Origin: Polaromonas sp. AER18D-145
GTDB taxonomy: Bacteria; Pseudomonadota; Gammaproteobacteria; Burkholderiales; Burkholderiaceae_C
Assembly (NCBI RefSeq): GCF_002379095.1
Contig: NZ_NBZV01000036.1
Coordinates: forward strand, 1 to 48,756
Reading direction: 5' to 3'
Length of the DNA: 48,756 bases
The translations under genes and the position numbers were made by a program. Every line of letters begins with the position of its first letter. Position 1 is the stretch's first letter. Under the pieces are notes generated by a model. It made no database searches. It was not told the DNA's origin and saw nothing but the letters and a program-made list of their open reading frames with translations. Positions 32,104-42,905 of the stretch are shown piece by piece.

Positions 32104-32714
32104 TGGGTCCTCTGCATCCTGCTACTGCTGAACAACTCGCAGCTACTGTTGCTGCCGCTCTCGGTGAAAAAGCCAGACGCGTGAGCGTTGCGTTTGGTGA
32201 ACTGACGGTCGTCGTGGCTGCGCCCGATTACCTCGCCGCTGCGCTGATCCTGCGCGATACCCCGGGCTGCCAGTTCGAACAACTGATCGACCTGTGCGGC
32301 ATCGACTACTCCGAATATGCCAACGGCCGTTACGACGGTCGTCGTTTTTGTGTGGCATCGCACCTGCTGTCGGTCAGCCTGAACCAGCGGGTGCGGCTCA
32401 AGGTATTCTGCGGCGACGACGATTTCCCGGTCGTGGCCTCGCTCACCGAGGTGTGGAATTCGGCCAACTGGTTCGAGCGCGAGGCGTTCGACCTGTTCGG
32501 CATCATCTTCGAAGGCCACAACGACCTGCGCCGCATCCTGACCGACTACGGCTTCATCGGCCATCCTTTCCGCAAGGACTTCCCGACCACGGGCCATGTC
32601 GAGATGCGTTACGACCCCGAGCAGAAACGCGTGATCTACCAGCCGGTGACGATCGAACCGCGTGAAACCACCCCGCGCGTGATTCGTGAAGACAACTACG
32701 GCGGACTGCAATGA
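32103..32714 (+). CDS. nuoC: NADH-quinone oxidoreductase subunit C
   Basis: A 203-residue hydrophilic subunit of the Q module, with the family's [64 protein letters not shown] and C-terminal [15 protein letters not shown]. It is separate from nuoD, unlike the fused NuoCD of enterobacteria. ATG 32103 overlaps the nuoB stop (TGATG). A dispersed repeat of about 100 bp is inserted between this gene and nuoD. Confidence 0.96.
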   Translation: MGPLHPATAEQLAATVAAALGEKARRVSVAFGELTVVVAAPDYLAAALILRDTPGCQFEQLIDLCGIDYSEYANGRYDGRRFCVASHLLSVSLNQRVRLKVFCGDDDFPVVASLTEVWNSANWFEREAFDLFGIIFEGHNDLRRILTDYGFIGHPFRKDFPTTGHVEMRYDPEQKRVIYQPVTIEPRETTPRVIREDNYGGLQ

Positions 32715-32812
32715 AGAGCCCCCACGCTTGCCACTTCGTGTGCTGCGCTGCCCCCCGAGGGGGCTTGCCTTGTTGGGGGCGGCCCGGCGCGGCGGCGGCA
32801 GCCCGGTTTTAC
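32715..32812. repeat. Dispersed repeat (type B-like) between nuoC and nuoD
   Basis: The block begins GAGCCCCCACGCTTGCCACT and includes GCCCC-CCGA-GGGGC followed by GGGGGCGGCCCGGCGCGG. It shares its left half with the copies at 2757, 3716 and 39213, and lies inside the nuo operon directly after the nuoC stop. Confidence 0.75.
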
Positions 32813-32827
32813 ATAGTTTGATACCCC

Positions 32828-34081
32828 ATGGCTGAAATCAAAAACTACACGCTCAATTTCGGGCCGCAGCACCCTGCCGCCCACGGTGTGCTGCGCCTCG
32901 TTCTCGAACTCGACGGCGAGGTGATCCAGCGCGCCGACCCGCACATCGGGCTGCTGCACCGCGCCACCGAAAAACTCGCCGAGAGCAAGACCTACATCCA
33001 GTCGCTGCCCTACATGGACCGCCTCGACTACGTGTCGATGATGTCCAACGAGCATGCCTACTGCCTGGCGATCGAAAAGCTCATAGGCGTGGACGTGCCG
33101 GTGCGCGCGCAATACATCCGCGTGATGTTCTCCGAGATCACGCGCCTGCTCAACCACCTGCTTTGGCTGGGCGCGCACGGTTTCGACTGCGGCGCGATGA
33201 ACATCCTGATTTACTGCTTCCGCGAGCGCGAGGCGTTGTTCGACATGTACGAGGCCGTCTCCGGTGCGCGCATGCATGCGGCCTATTTCCGGCCGGGCGG
33301 CGTTTACCGCGACCTGCCCGAGACCATGTCCCAGTACAAGGTCAGCAAGATCAAGAACGCCAAGGCGATCGAGGCACTCAACGAAAACCGCCAGGGTTCG
33401 CTGCTGGACTTCATCGACGACTTCGCCAACAAGTTTCCGGGTTATGTGGACGAGTACGAAACCCTGCTGACCGACAACCGCATCTGGAAACAGCGCACGG
33501 TCGGCATCGGCGTGGTGTCGCCCGAGCGCGCGCTGAACCTGGGTTTCACCGGCCCCATGCTCAGGGGCTCCGGTTTTGCCTGGGACCTGCGCAAGCAGCA
33601 GCCCTACGATGTCTATGCCCAGATGGATTTCGACGTCCCGGTCGGCAAGACCGGCGACTGTTACGACCGCTACCTGGTCCGCATCGAGGAGATGCGCCAG
33701 TCCAACCGCATCATCAAGCAGTGTGTGGACTGGCTGCGCGTGAACCCCGGCCCGGTGATCACCAGCAACCACAAGGTGGCTGCCCCCGACCGCGAATCCA
33801 TGAAGTCCAACATGGAAGAGCTGATCCACCATTTCAAGCTCTTCACCGAAGGCTTCCACGTGCCCGAAGGCGAGGCCTATGCCGCCGTGGAACACCCCAA
33901 GGGTGAGTTCGGCATCTACATCGTCAGCGACGGGGCCAACAAGCCGTATCGCCTGAAGATCCGGCCGCCCGGCTTTCCGCACCTGGCGGCCATGGACGAA
34001 ATGTCGCGTGGCCACATGATTGCCGATGCGGTCGCCGTCATCGGCACGATGGACATTGTGTTTGGCGAAATTGACCGCTGA
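32828..34081 (+). CDS. nuoD: NADH-quinone oxidoreductase subunit D
   Basis: The 417-residue 49-kDa-type subunit that forms the quinone pocket with NuoB, related to the large subunit of NiFe hydrogenases. Shown are [22 protein letters not shown] at the start (quinone-site His and Tyr region), the [18 protein letters not shown] segment and the C-terminal [12 protein letters not shown]. The family's Ni-ligand cysteines are absent, as expected. Full length. nuoE follows after 6 bp. Confidence 0.97.
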   Translation: MAEIKNYTLNFGPQHPAAHGVLRLVLELDGEVIQRADPHIGLLHRATEKLAESKTYIQSLPYMDRLDYVSMMSNEHAYCLAIEKLIGVDVPVRAQYIRVMFSEITRLLNHLLWLGAHGFDCGAMNILIYCFREREALFDMYEAVSGARMHAAYFRPGGVYRDLPETMSQYKVSKIKNAKAIEALNENRQGSLLDFIDDFANKFPGYVDEYETLLTDNRIWKQRTVGIGVVSPERALNLGFTGPMLRGSGFAWDLRKQQPYDVYAQMDFDVPVGKTGDCYDRYLVRIEEMRQSNRIIKQCVDWLRVNPGPVITSNHKVAAPDRESMKSNMEELIHHFKLFTEGFHVPEGEAYAAVEHPKGEFGIYIVSDGANKPYRLKIRPPGFPHLAAMDEMSRGHMIADAVAVIGTMDIVFGEIDR

Positions 34082-34087
34082 AAATCT

Positions 34088-34609
34088 ATGACTTCTGAAT
34101 CCAACCCAACGCAAACGTCTGCGCTGTCAGCGCAGACCCTGGACCGTTTTTCCCGCGAGGTCGCCAAGTACCCGGCCGACCAGAAGCAGTCGGCCGTCAT
34201 GGCCTGCCTGGCCATCGTGCAGGAAGAGCTGGGCTACGTGAGCGCCGAGAGTGAGAAGCTGGTTGCCGCCTACCTCGGCATGGCGCCGATTGCCGTGCAC
34301 GAGGTCACGACCTTCTACAACATGTACAACCAGCAGCCGGTGGGCAAGTACAAGATCAACGTCTGTACCAACCTGCCGTGCCAGCTGCGCGAGGGCACCA
34401 GGGCGCTGGCCTATCTGGAGCACAAGCTGGGTGTGACCATGGGCGGCACGACCGCAGACGGCCTGTTCACGCTGCAGCAGTCCGAGTGCCTGGGCGCCTG
34501 CGCCGACTCGCCCGTCATGCTGGTCAACGACCTGCACATGTGCAGCTTCATGAGCAACGACAAACTCGACCAGCTGATCGATGGCCTTAAATCTGCCGAG
34601 GCGAAGTAA
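34088..34609 (+). CDS. nuoE: NADH-quinone oxidoreductase subunit E
   Basis: A 173-residue NADH-module subunit with a thioredoxin-like fold that binds [2Fe-2S] cluster N1a. The Cys pairs CTNLPC and CLGAC are present. The N-terminal helical part includes [25 protein letters not shown]. nuoF begins 2 bp after its stop. Confidence 0.97.
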   Translation: MTSESNPTQTSALSAQTLDRFSREVAKYPADQKQSAVMACLAIVQEELGYVSAESEKLVAAYLGMAPIAVHEVTTFYNMYNQQPVGKYKINVCTNLPCQLREGTRALAYLEHKLGVTMGGTTADGLFTLQQSECLGACADSPVMLVNDLHMCSFMSNDKLDQLIDGLKSAEAK

Positions 34610-34611
34610 CC

Positions 34612-35964
34612 ATGTCTGCTTCCAGCATCCTTTCCCAGTTTGAGGCCACCGGCGTCCAGACCTCGTTCCATGGCCGCCATATCGACCCGCAAATCATGGC
34701 GGGCCTCGATGGTGCCAACTGGCGCCTGAAAGACTACGAAGCGCGCGGCGGTTACCAGGCCCTGCGCAAGATCCTCGGCCAGGATGGCGGCGAAGGCCTG
34801 ACGCAAGACCAGGTGATCGCCGAGGTCAAAGGCAGCGGCCTGCGCGGCCGTGGCGGCGCGGGTTTTCCGACCGGCCTGAAGTGGAGTTTCATGCCGCGCC
34901 AGTTCCCGGGCCAGAAATACCTGGTCTGCAACTCGGACGAAGGCGAGCCGGGCACCGCCAAAGACCGTGACATCATGCAGTACAACCCGCACATCGTCAT
35001 CGAAGGCATGGCGATCGCCGCCTACGCGATGGGCATCAATGTGGGCTACAACTACATCCACGGCGAAATCTTCACCACTTACAAGCGGTTTGAAGAAGCG
35101 CTGGAAGAAGCGCGTGCCGCCGGGCTGCTGGGCAACAATATCCTGGGCAGCAATTACAGCTTCCAGCTGCACGCGGCCCATGGTTTCGGCGCCTACATCT
35201 GCGGCGAGGAAACCGCCTTGCTTGAATCGCTGGAGGGCAAAAAAGGCCAGCCGCGTTTCAAGCCGCCGTTCCCCGCCAGTTTCGGCCTGTATGGCAAACC
35301 GACCACCATCAACAACACCGAAACCTTCGCGGCCGTGCCCTGGATCATCCGCAATGGCGGCCAGGCCTACCTGGACTGCGGCAAGCCCAACAACGGCGGC
35401 ACCAAGATTTTCACCATCAGCGGCGACGTCGAGCGTCCAGGCAACTACGAAATCCCGATGGGCACCCCGTTTGCCAAACTGCTCGAGCTCGCGGGCGGCA
35501 TGCGCGGCGGGCGCAAGCTCAAGGCCGTGATTCCCGGCGGCTCGTCGATGCCGGTGCTGCCGGCCGACATCATGATGGCCACCGACATGGACTACGACTC
35601 GATCGCCAAGGCCGGCTCCATGCTCGGCTCCGGCGCGGTGATCGTGATGGACGAGACCCGCTGCATGGTCAAGAGCCTGCTGCGCCTGTCCTACTTCTAC
35701 ATGCATGAAAGCTGCGGCCAGTGCACACCCTGCCGCGAAGGCACCGGCTGGCTCTGGCGCATGGTGGACCGCATTGAACACGGCCATGGCCGCGAGAGCG
35801 ACCTGGACATGCTCAATTCGATCTCCGACAACATCCAGGGCCGCACCATCTGCGCGCTCGGCGACGCCGCGGCCATGCCGGTGCGCGCCATGATCAAGCA
35901 CTTCCGCGCCGAGTTCGAACACCACATCACCCACAAGACCTGTCTGGTCCCGGTTTACGCATAA
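34612..35964 (+). CDS. nuoF: NADH-quinone oxidoreductase subunit F
   Basis: NuoF binds NADH and FMN and cluster N3. The 450-residue protein has [15 protein letters not shown] (FMN/NADH glycine loop), [15 protein letters not shown] and the [4Fe-4S] site [12 protein letters not shown] plus a later Cys in [12 protein letters not shown]. Full length and intact. Confidence 0.98.
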   Translation: MSASSILSQFEATGVQTSFHGRHIDPQIMAGLDGANWRLKDYEARGGYQALRKILGQDGGEGLTQDQVIAEVKGSGLRGRGGAGFPTGLKWSFMPRQFPGQKYLVCNSDEGEPGTAKDRDIMQYNPHIVIEGMAIAAYAMGINVGYNYIHGEIFTTYKRFEEALEEARAAGLLGNNILGSNYSFQLHAAHGFGAYICGEETALLESLEGKKGQPRFKPPFPASFGLYGKPTTINNTETFAAVPWIIRNGGQAYLDCGKPNNGGTKIFTISGDVERPGNYEIPMGTPFAKLLELAGGMRGGRKLKAVIPGGSSMPVLPADIMMATDMDYDSIAKAGSMLGSGAVIVMDETRCMVKSLLRLSYFYMHESCGQCTPCREGTGWLWRMVDRIEHGHGRESDLDMLNSISDNIQGRTICALGDAAAMPVRAMIKHFRAEFEHHITHKTCLVPVYA

Positions 35965-35991
35965 CAGCGCCTCCCTCAAAGCAAAATCACC

Positions 35992-38133
35992 ATGGTTGAA
36001 ATCCAACTCGACGGTCAGAAAGTGGAAGTGCTCGAAGGCAGCACGGTGATGCATGCGGCCGAAAAAGCCGGTACCTACATTCCCCATTTTTGCTACCACA
36101 AGAAGCTCAGCATCGCGGCCAACTGCCGCATGTGCCTGGTTGATGTGGAAAAGGCGCCCAAGCCGATGCCGGCCTGCGCCACGCCCGTGACGCAGGGCAT
36201 GATCGTGCACACCAAGAGCGACAAAGCCATCAAGGCCCAGAAGGGCGTGATGGAGTTCCTGCTGATCAACCACCCGCTCGATTGCCCGATCTGCGACCAG
36301 GGCGGCGAGTGCCAGTTGCAGGACTTGGCGGTCGGCTACGGCAGCAGCGGTTCGCGCTACGAGGAAGAAAAGCGCGTGGTTTTCCACAAGGATGTCGGCC
36401 CGCTGATCTCGATGGAAGAGATGAGCCGCTGCATCCACTGCACGCGCTGCGTGCGTTTTGGCCAGGAAGTCGCCGGCGTGATGGAGCTGGGCATGTCGCA
36501 CCGCGGTGAACACGCCGAGATCGAGACCTTTGTCGGCATGTCGGTGGACTCCGAGCTGTCGGGCAACATGATCGACATCTGCCCGGTGGGCGCGCTGACC
36601 AGCAAGCCTTTCCGCTACAGCGCCCGCACCTGGGAGCTGTCGCGCCGCAAGTCGGTCAGCCCGCACGATTCGACCGGTGCCAACCTGATTGTCCAGGTCA
36701 AGAACAACCGGGTCATGCGTGTCGTGCCGCTCGAAAACGAAGACGTCAACGAATGCTGGCTTGCCGACCGCGACCGTTTCTCCTACGAAGCCCTGAACAG
36801 CGACGAGCGCCTGACCACCCCCATGCTCAAGCAGGGCGGACAGTGGAAGGCCGTGGACTGGCAGACCGCGCTCGAATATGTCGCCAACGGGCTCAAGCAG
36901 ATCAAGGCTGACCACGGTGCCGACAGCGTGGGCACGCTGGCCAGCCCGCACAGCACGCTCGAAGAGCTGTTCCTGGCGGCCTCGCTGATGCGCGGCCTGG
37001 GCAGCGACAACATCGACTACCGCCTGCGCAATGCTGAATTTGCCCCGTCGTCCTCCGTGCGCTGGCTGGGCACCTCGATCGCGTCACTGTCCAATCTGCA
37101 GCGTGTGCTGGTCGTGGGTTCCAACCTGCGCAAGGACCACCCGCTGTTTGCCCAGCGAATCCGGCAGTCCGTCCGCAAGGGCTGTGCGCTGAGTGCTATC
37201 ACTTCCGTAGCAGAGCTGGCCTCGGTCGACGCCTGGGCGATGCCGGTGGCCAATGCGGTCCTGGCCGAGCCGGGTGCCTGGGCGCAGGCCCTGGCCGATG
37301 TGGCCGCAGCGATAGCGGCGGACAAGGGTGTTCCGGCGCCTGCCGCCGGCCAGGCCACGGACGTCGCCAAAGCAGTGGCAAAGTCCCTGCAGGGCGGGGA
37401 GCGCAAGGCCATCCTGCTGGGCAATGCCGCCGCGCACCATGCCAACGCCGCCAGCCTGCTGGCCCTGGCCAACTGGATCGGCGAGCAGACCGGCGCGACC
37501 GTCGGTTACCTCACGGAAGCGGCCAACACCGTCGGCGCACAGCTCGCTGGCGCGTTCCCGGCGGGCAACGGCCTGGATGCCGGCCAGATGCTGGCGGGCA
37601 AGCTCAAGGCCGTCATTCTGCTCAACAACGAGCCTGAGTTCGATTCGGCGGCCGGGGCTTCGGCCAAGGCCGCACTCAACAGCGCGCACATGGTGGTGAC
37701 CCTGAGCCCCTTCAAGGCGAACATGGATTTCAGCGACGTGTTGCTGCCGATTGCACCGTTCACCGAAACGCCCGGCACCTTTGTCAACGCCGAGGGCCGC
37801 GTGCAGAGTTTTCATGCCGTGGTCAAGCCCTTCGGGGAAGCGCGGCCCGCCTGGAAGGTGCTGCGCGTGCTGGCCAACCTGCTCGGCCTGCCGGGTTTTG
37901 ATTTCGAGTCCGCGCAGGATGTGCTGCGGCAGATTTCCGGTGCCGAAGGTGCGATGGTGCCGGCGCAGCAGCTTGGCAATGCAACCCAGGCGGCGGTCCA
38001 GCTGACGGCGGCCGGTGCGGCGCCTGTCGTGGCCAGCATTTACCAGCTCGACAGCCTGGTCCGGCGCGCCACCTCGCTGCAACTGACGGCTGATGCGCGG
38101 CAGGCCGCTGCGCTTGAGGGAGTGGCAGCATGA
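35992..38133 (+). CDS. nuoG: NADH-quinone oxidoreductase subunit G
   Basis: The 713-residue largest peripheral subunit. It has an N-terminal [2Fe-2S] domain ([17 protein letters not shown] ... CATPV), a His-Cys [4Fe-4S] site ([18 protein letters not shown]), a further [4Fe-4S] site ([11 protein letters not shown] ... CPVGAL) and a molybdopterin-oxidoreductase-like C-terminal half without Mo. The CxxCxxxC-x27-C motif of the extra cluster N7 of E. coli is not present. At about residue 402 the coding sequence contains a GCTAT-N7-GTAGC copy (37195-37211). nuoH overlaps its stop (ATGA). Confidence 0.97.
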   Translation: MVEIQLDGQKVEVLEGSTVMHAAEKAGTYIPHFCYHKKLSIAANCRMCLVDVEKAPKPMPACATPVTQGMIVHTKSDKAIKAQKGVMEFLLINHPLDCPICDQGGECQLQDLAVGYGSSGSRYEEEKRVVFHKDVGPLISMEEMSRCIHCTRCVRFGQEVAGVMELGMSHRGEHAEIETFVGMSVDSELSGNMIDICPVGALTSKPFRYSARTWELSRRKSVSPHDSTGANLIVQVKNNRVMRVVPLENEDVNECWLADRDRFSYEALNSDERLTTPMLKQGGQWKAVDWQTALEYVANGLKQIKADHGADSVGTLASPHSTLEELFLAASLMRGLGSDNIDYRLRNAEFAPSSSVRWLGTSIASLSNLQRVLVVGSNLRKDHPLFAQRIRQSVRKGCALSAITSVAELASVDAWAMPVANAVLAEPGAWAQALADVAAAIAADKGVPAPAAGQATDVAKAVAKSLQGGERKAILLGNAAAHHANAASLLALANWIGEQTGATVGYLTEAANTVGAQLAGAFPAGNGLDAGQMLAGKLKAVILLNNEPEFDSAAGASAKAALNSAHMVVTLSPFKANMDFSDVLLPIAPFTETPGTFVNAEGRVQSFHAVVKPFGEARPAWKVLRVLANLLGLPGFDFESAQDVLRQISGAEGAMVPAQQLGNATQAAVQLTAAGAAPVVASIYQLDSLVRRATSLQLTADARQAAALEGVAA
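37195..37211 (+). repeat. GCTAT-N7-GTAGC repeat core, copy G, inside nuoG
   Basis: The same 17-bp geometry as the other copies (GCTAT, seven bases, GTAGC); the tail is weak. It encodes part of [12 protein letters not shown] in a variable region of NuoG. On its own it could be chance. Confidence 0.4.
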
Positions 38134-39209
38134 TTGACACCATTTTCAGCTTCGGCCAGGGTTTGATGGGCGGCATCTGGCCTGGCACGGTCTGGCCGGT
38201 GCTCTGGACCCTGATCAAGATTGTCGTGGTGCTGCTGCCGCTGATGGGTTGTGTGGCCTACCTCACGCTGTGGGAGCGCAAGGCGATCGGTTTTACCCAG
38301 ATCCGCCTCGGCCCGAACCGCGTCGGCCCCTTCGGCCTGTTGCAGCCGATTGCCGACGCACTCAAGCTGCTGACCAAGGAAATCATCATTCCGACGGCGG
38401 CCAGCAAGGGCCTGTTTGTGCTCGGCCCCATCATGACCATCATGCCGGCGCTGGCGGCCTGGGCGGTCGTGCCTTTCGGGCCCGATGTGGCGCTGGCCAA
38501 CATCAACGCCGGCCTGCTGTTCCTGATGGCCATCACCTCGCTCGAGGTGTACGGCGTCATCATTGCCGGCTGGGCTTCGAATTCCAAATACGCTTTCCTG
38601 GGCGCCATGCGGGCGTCGGCGCAGATGGTCAGCTACGAAATCGCCATGGGTTTTTGCCTGGTGGTGGTGCTGATGGTGTCGGCCAGCCTGAACATGACCG
38701 ACATCGTGATGGGCCAGTCCATCGGCATGGCGGCCAGCAAAGGCCTGAACTTCCTGTCCTGGAACTGGCTGCCGCTGCTGCCGATTTTCGTGGTGTTTTT
38801 CATTGCCGGCCTGGCCGAAACCAACCGTCACCCGTTTGACGTGGTCGAGGGCGAGTCGGAAATCGTGGCCGGCCACATGGTCGAGTACTCGGGCATGGCC
38901 TTCGCCATGTTCTTCCTGGCCGAATACGCCAACATGATTCTGGTGTCCATCCTGACCGTGATCCTGTTCCTCGGCGGCTGGTTGTCGCCGATCGACAGCG
39001 AACTCTTCAACTGGGTGCCTGGCTGGATCTGGCTGGGGCTGAAGACCTTTGTGGTGGTCACCCTGTTCCTGTGGGTGCGCGCCACCTTCCCGCGCTTCCG
39101 TTATGACCAGATCATGCGTCTGGGTTGGAAGATCTTCATTCCTGTGACCCTGGTCTGGCTGGTGGTCATCGGGGCCTGGATGCAGACCCCGTACAGCCTC
39201 TGGAAATGA
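38130..39209 (+). CDS. nuoH: NADH-quinone oxidoreductase subunit H
   Basis: The 359-residue membrane subunit that links the quinone site to the proton-pumping arm, with eight or so helices. Conserved segments include [37 protein letters not shown] and the loop with [20 protein letters not shown] (acidic channel residues). Full length. A repeat block lies between it and nuoI. Confidence 0.98.
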   Translation: MIDTIFSFGQGLMGGIWPGTVWPVLWTLIKIVVVLLPLMGCVAYLTLWERKAIGFTQIRLGPNRVGPFGLLQPIADALKLLTKEIIIPTAASKGLFVLGPIMTIMPALAAWAVVPFGPDVALANINAGLLFLMAITSLEVYGVIIAGWASNSKYAFLGAMRASAQMVSYEIAMGFCLVVVLMVSASLNMTDIVMGQSIGMAASKGLNFLSWNWLPLLPIFVVFFIAGLAETNRHPFDVVEGESEIVAGHMVEYSGMAFAMFFLAEYANMILVSILTVILFLGGWLSPIDSELFNWVPGWIWLGLKTFVVVTLFLWVRATFPRFRYDQIMRLGWKIFIPVTLVWLVVIGAWMQTPYSLWK

Positions 39210-39336
39210 CCATGAGCCCCCACGTTCGCTCACTTCGTGTAGCTCTCTGCCCCCCGAGGGGGCGCGTTTTTCCTAGGGGCGGCCCGTCGGAAAAGCCTGG
39301 CCCCCGCATTCGCTCACTTCGTGTAGCTCTCAGGAA
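39210..39336. repeat. Dispersed repeat type B between nuoH and nuoI
   Basis: Two copies of TTCGCTCACTTCGTGTAGCTCTC (39223 and 39310) flank a core with GCCCC-CCGA-GGGGGC and GTTTTTCC ... GGAAAAGC arms. The right copy ends exactly where the nuoI ribosome binding site AGGAAATCATC begins. Confidence 0.8.
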
Positions 39337-39342
39337 ATCATC

Positions 39343-39840
39343 ATGAGTGCAGTTGCCTCTGTCAAAGACTTCGTATCCAGCTTCATGCTGACCGAGCTGT
39401 TCAAGGGCATGGCCCTGACCGGCAAGTACATGTTCAAGCGCAAGATCACGATCCAGTTCCCGGAAGAAAAGACGCCGCTGAGTCCGCGTTTTCGCGGCCT
39501 GCATGCGCTGCGCCGTTATGAAAACGGCGAAGAGCGCTGCATTGCCTGCAAGCTGTGCGAGGCCGTCTGCCCGGCGATGGCCATCACGATCGAATCGGAT
39601 GTGCGCGAAGACGGCAGCCGCCGCACCTCGCGTTACGACATCGACCTGACCAAGTGCATCTTCTGCGGCTTCTGCGAGGAAAGCTGCCCGGTGGACTCCA
39701 TCGTCGAGACCCACATCTTCGAATACCACGGCGAAAAACGCGGTGACCTGTATTTCACCAAGGACATGCTGCTGGCTGTCGGTGACCGTTACGAAAAAGA
39801 AATCGCTGCCAGCCGCGCCGCGGATGCCAAGTACCGCTGA
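39343..39840 (+). CDS. nuoI: NADH-quinone oxidoreductase subunit I
   Basis: A 165-residue ferredoxin-like subunit with two [4Fe-4S] clusters (N6a, N6b): [12 protein letters not shown] and [12 protein letters not shown]. An amphipathic N-terminal helix anchors it next to NuoH. The ATG at 39343 has AGGA upstream, supplied at the edge of the repeat. Confidence 0.98.
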   Translation: MSAVASVKDFVSSFMLTELFKGMALTGKYMFKRKITIQFPEEKTPLSPRFRGLHALRRYENGEERCIACKLCEAVCPAMAITIESDVREDGSRRTSRYDIDLTKCIFCGFCEESCPVDSIVETHIFEYHGEKRGDLYFTKDMLLAVGDRYEKEIAASRAADAKYR

Positions 39841-39881
39841 CACCGCCCCCAGGTCGTTGGCTCAAGAAAGATTCGCAGAAC

Positions 39882-40526
39882 ATGGACGCTAAAACAGGTC
39901 TCTTTTATCTCTTCGCCCTGGTGCTGCTGTTTGCCGCATTCCGGGTGATCACGGCGCGCAATCCCGTGCATGCCGCCCTCTACCTGGTGCTGGCCTTCTT
40001 CCAGGCGTCGGCCCTGTGGATTCTGCTCAAGGCCGAATTCCTGGCCATCACGCTGGTGCTGGTGTATGTCGGCGCCGTGATGGTGCTTTTCCTCTTTGTC
40101 GTGATGATGCTGGACATCAACATGGAAGGGGTGCGCAAGGGTTTCTGGAAGCACTTTCCGCTGGCTGCCAGCGTCGGTGCGCTGATTGCACTGGAAATGT
40201 CTGCCGTGCTGATGGGCGGTTTCCGCCTGAGCGAGGCGCCGAAGTCGGCCGTGGTGGCAGGGCAGGCCGCCGCGCAGTATTCGAACACCAAAGAGATCGG
40301 CAAGGTGCTGTATTCCGAGTACCTGTATCCGCTTGAAATCGCGGCAGTGATTCTGCTGGTGGCCATCATTGCCGCCATTGCGCTGACCCTGCGTGCGCGC
40401 AAGGATTCCAAAAACACCAACCCGGCCGACCAGATCCGCGTCAAGCGCGGCGATCGCGTCAGCCTGGTCAAGATCAAGGCCACGCAGGCTGCCCCTGTGG
40501 TTGCCGCACCGGAGGAAAAGGCATGA
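39882..40526 (+). CDS. nuoJ: NADH-quinone oxidoreductase subunit J
   Basis: A 214-residue membrane subunit with five helices. The third helix region [18 protein letters not shown], with its characteristic pi-bulge segment, is conserved. The cytoplasmic tail is Lys/Ala-rich and ends in AAPEEKA. Overlaps nuoK (ATGA). Confidence 0.96.
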   Translation: MDAKTGLFYLFALVLLFAAFRVITARNPVHAALYLVLAFFQASALWILLKAEFLAITLVLVYVGAVMVLFLFVVMMLDINMEGVRKGFWKHFPLAASVGALIALEMSAVLMGGFRLSEAPKSAVVAGQAAAQYSNTKEIGKVLYSEYLYPLEIAAVILLVAIIAAIALTLRARKDSKNTNPADQIRVKRGDRVSLVKIKATQAAPVVAAPEEKA

Positions 40527-40831
40527 TGCTCACGCTGGGACATTTCCTGACACTGGGCGCGATGCTGTTTGCGCTGTCGGTCATCGGTATTTTCCTGAAC
40601 CGGAAAAACCTGATCATCATCCTGATGGCGATCGAGCTCATGCTGCTGGCCGTCAACATGAACTTCGTGGCTTTCTCGTACTACCTCAATGACCTGGCCG
40701 GCCAGGTGTTCGTGTTTTTCATCCTGACCGTCGCGGCCGCCGAATCGGCCATCGGCCTGGCCATTCTCGTTCTGCTGTTCCGCAACAAGGCCAGCATCAA
40801 CGTGGACGAACTCAACACGCTCAAGGGATAA
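40523..40831 (+). CDS. nuoK: NADH-quinone oxidoreductase subunit K
   Basis: A 102-residue membrane subunit with three helices, the MrpC homologue. The conserved membrane glutamates are in IELMLLAVN and in [15 protein letters not shown] lies 7 nt before the ATG at 40523; a second ATG follows at once. Confidence 0.97.
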   Translation: MMLTLGHFLTLGAMLFALSVIGIFLNRKNLIIILMAIELMLLAVNMNFVAFSYYLNDLAGQVFVFFILTVAAAESAIGLAILVLLFRNKASINVDELNTLKG

Positions 40832-40838
40832 GAAGAAC

Positions 40839-42884
40839 ATGAGCCAGACCCTTTCCGCCGCCACCCTGCTGGCCGTTCCCCTGGCACCTCTGGCAGGCTC
40901 GCTGCTGGCCGGTATTTTCGGCACCACGTTCGGTGGCAACTGGATAGGCCGCCGCCTGTCGCACACGCTGACCATCGTCGGTGTGCTGGTGGCCTTCATC
41001 ATCTCGGCCATGACACTCAAGAGTGTCGCCATCGACGGTGCGCGTTTCAATGAAACGCTTTACACCTGGATGGTCGTGGGTGGGCTGAAGATGGAAATCG
41101 GCTTCCTGGTGGATGGCCTGACCGCCATGATGATGTGTGTCGTGACCTTTGTCTCGCTGATGGTGCACATCTACACCATCGGCTACATGGAAGAAGACGA
41201 AGGCTACAACCGCTTTTTCGCCTACATCTCGCTGTTCACCTTCTCCATGCTGATGCTGGTGATGAGCAACAACCTGCTGCAGCTGTTCTTCGGCTGGGAG
41301 GCCGTGGGCCTGGTGTCCTACCTGCTGATCGGGTTCTGGTTCAACAAGCCGACCGCCATCTTCGCCAACATGAAGGCCTTCCTGGTCAACCGGGTCGGCG
41401 ACTTCGGCTTCATCCTCGGCATTGGCCTGCTCGCGGCCTACGCCGGCTCGCTCAATTACACCGAGGTGTTTGCCAAATCGGGCGACATCGCCAAGCTCGG
41501 TTTCCCGGGCACCGACTGGATGCTGATCACCGTGATCTGCATCTGCCTGTTCATTGGCGCCATGGGCAAGTCGGCGCAGTTCCCGCTGCATGTCTGGTTG
41601 CCAGACTCCATGGAAGGCCCGACGCCGATTTCCGCGCTGATCCACGCCGCCACCATGGTCACGGCCGGCATCTTCATGGTGGCCCGCATGTCACCGCTGT
41701 TCGAACTCAGCGACACCGCGCTGAGCTTCATCATGGTGATCGGCGCCATCACGGCCCTGTTCATGGGTTTTCTGGGCATCATCCAGAACGACATCAAACG
41801 CGTCGTGGCCTATTCCACCTTGTCTCAACTCGGCTACATGACAGTGGCGCTGGGCGCCTCGGCCTACTCGGTCGCCGTCTTCCACCTGATGACCCACGCC
41901 TTCTTCAAGGCGCTGCTGTTCCTGGCGGCGGGTTCCGTCATCATGGGGGTGCACCACAACCAGGACATTCGCTGGATGGGCGGGCTGCGCAAGTACATGC
42001 CCATCACCTGGATCACGGCGCTGCTCGGTTCCCTGGCGCTGATTGGCACACCACTGTTTGCCGGGTTCTATTCGAAAGACAGCATCATCGAAGCGGTGCA
42101 TTTCAGCAACCTGCCGGGCGCCGGTTTTGCGCACTTCGCGGTGCTCGCCGGTGTGTTCGTGACAGCCTTTTATTCCTTCCGCATGTATTTCCTGGTGTTC
42201 CACGGCAAGGAGCGTTTTGACCAGAACCCCGATGCCCACCACGACGACCACCATGGCCATGATGCGCACCATGCGGCCCATGTGCCGCACGAGTCGCCCT
42301 GGGTGGTGACCGCGCCGCTGGTCCTGCTGGCCATTCCCTCGGTGGTGATCGGCTTCATGAGCATTGACGCCATGCTGTTCGGCGACTTCCTGAAAGACGC
42401 CATCATCGTCAACGCGGCCAAACACCCGGCCATGGCCGAACTGGCAAAAATGTTCCACGGTCCGGCCCAGATGGCGCTGCATGGCCTCATGACCGCGCCG
42501 TTCTGGCTGGCACTTGCGGGCGTCGCCTCAGCCTATTACATGTACATGGTCAACCCGGCCCTGCCGGCAGCCATCAAGCGCCGCGTCGAGCCCCTCTACA
42601 CGCTGCTTGAGAACAAGTACTACATGGACTGGTTCAATGAGAACGTTCTCGCGCGTGGTGCGCGCGGCCTGGGCATTGGTCTTTGGAAGGGCGGCGACGA
42701 GAAGCTGATCGACGGCGCACTGGTCAACGGCTCCTGGAAGCTGGTCGGCTGGGTGTCCGGTGTGGTGCGCAAGGTGCAGACCGGCTACATCTACCACTAC
42801 GCGCTGGCCATGATCGTCGGTATTTTTATCCTGGTCAGTTATTTCTCGACCTGGCCGATGATCAAAGAATTGCTCAGCAAATAA
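40839..42884 (+). CDS. nuoL: NADH-quinone oxidoreductase subunit L
   Basis: The 681-residue distal antiporter-like subunit with the long lateral helix. Conserved are FFGWEAVGLVSYLLIGFW (key Glu), GKSAQFPLHVWLPDSMEGPTP (key Lys) and AYSTLSQLGYM. Near residues 466-487 a loop is very rich in histidine (nine His in about 20 residues). This loop varies in the family; metal binding is possible but unproven. Confidence 0.97.
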   Translation: MSQTLSAATLLAVPLAPLAGSLLAGIFGTTFGGNWIGRRLSHTLTIVGVLVAFIISAMTLKSVAIDGARFNETLYTWMVVGGLKMEIGFLVDGLTAMMMCVVTFVSLMVHIYTIGYMEEDEGYNRFFAYISLFTFSMLMLVMSNNLLQLFFGWEAVGLVSYLLIGFWFNKPTAIFANMKAFLVNRVGDFGFILGIGLLAAYAGSLNYTEVFAKSGDIAKLGFPGTDWMLITVICICLFIGAMGKSAQFPLHVWLPDSMEGPTPISALIHAATMVTAGIFMVARMSPLFELSDTALSFIMVIGAITALFMGFLGIIQNDIKRVVAYSTLSQLGYMTVALGASAYSVAVFHLMTHAFFKALLFLAAGSVIMGVHHNQDIRWMGGLRKYMPITWITALLGSLALIGTPLFAGFYSKDSIIEAVHFSNLPGAGFAHFAVLAGVFVTAFYSFRMYFLVFHGKERFDQNPDAHHDDHHGHDAHHAAHVPHESPWVVTAPLVLLAIPSVVIGFMSIDAMLFGDFLKDAIIVNAAKHPAMAELAKMFHGPAQMALHGLMTAPFWLALAGVASAYYMYMVNPALPAAIKRRVEPLYTLLENKYYMDWFNENVLARGARGLGIGLWKGGDEKLIDGALVNGSWKLVGWVSGVVRKVQTGYIYHYALAMIVGIFILVSYFSTWPMIKELLSK

Positions 42885-42905
42885 GCGACAAGGAGAAGAA
42901 TAAAA

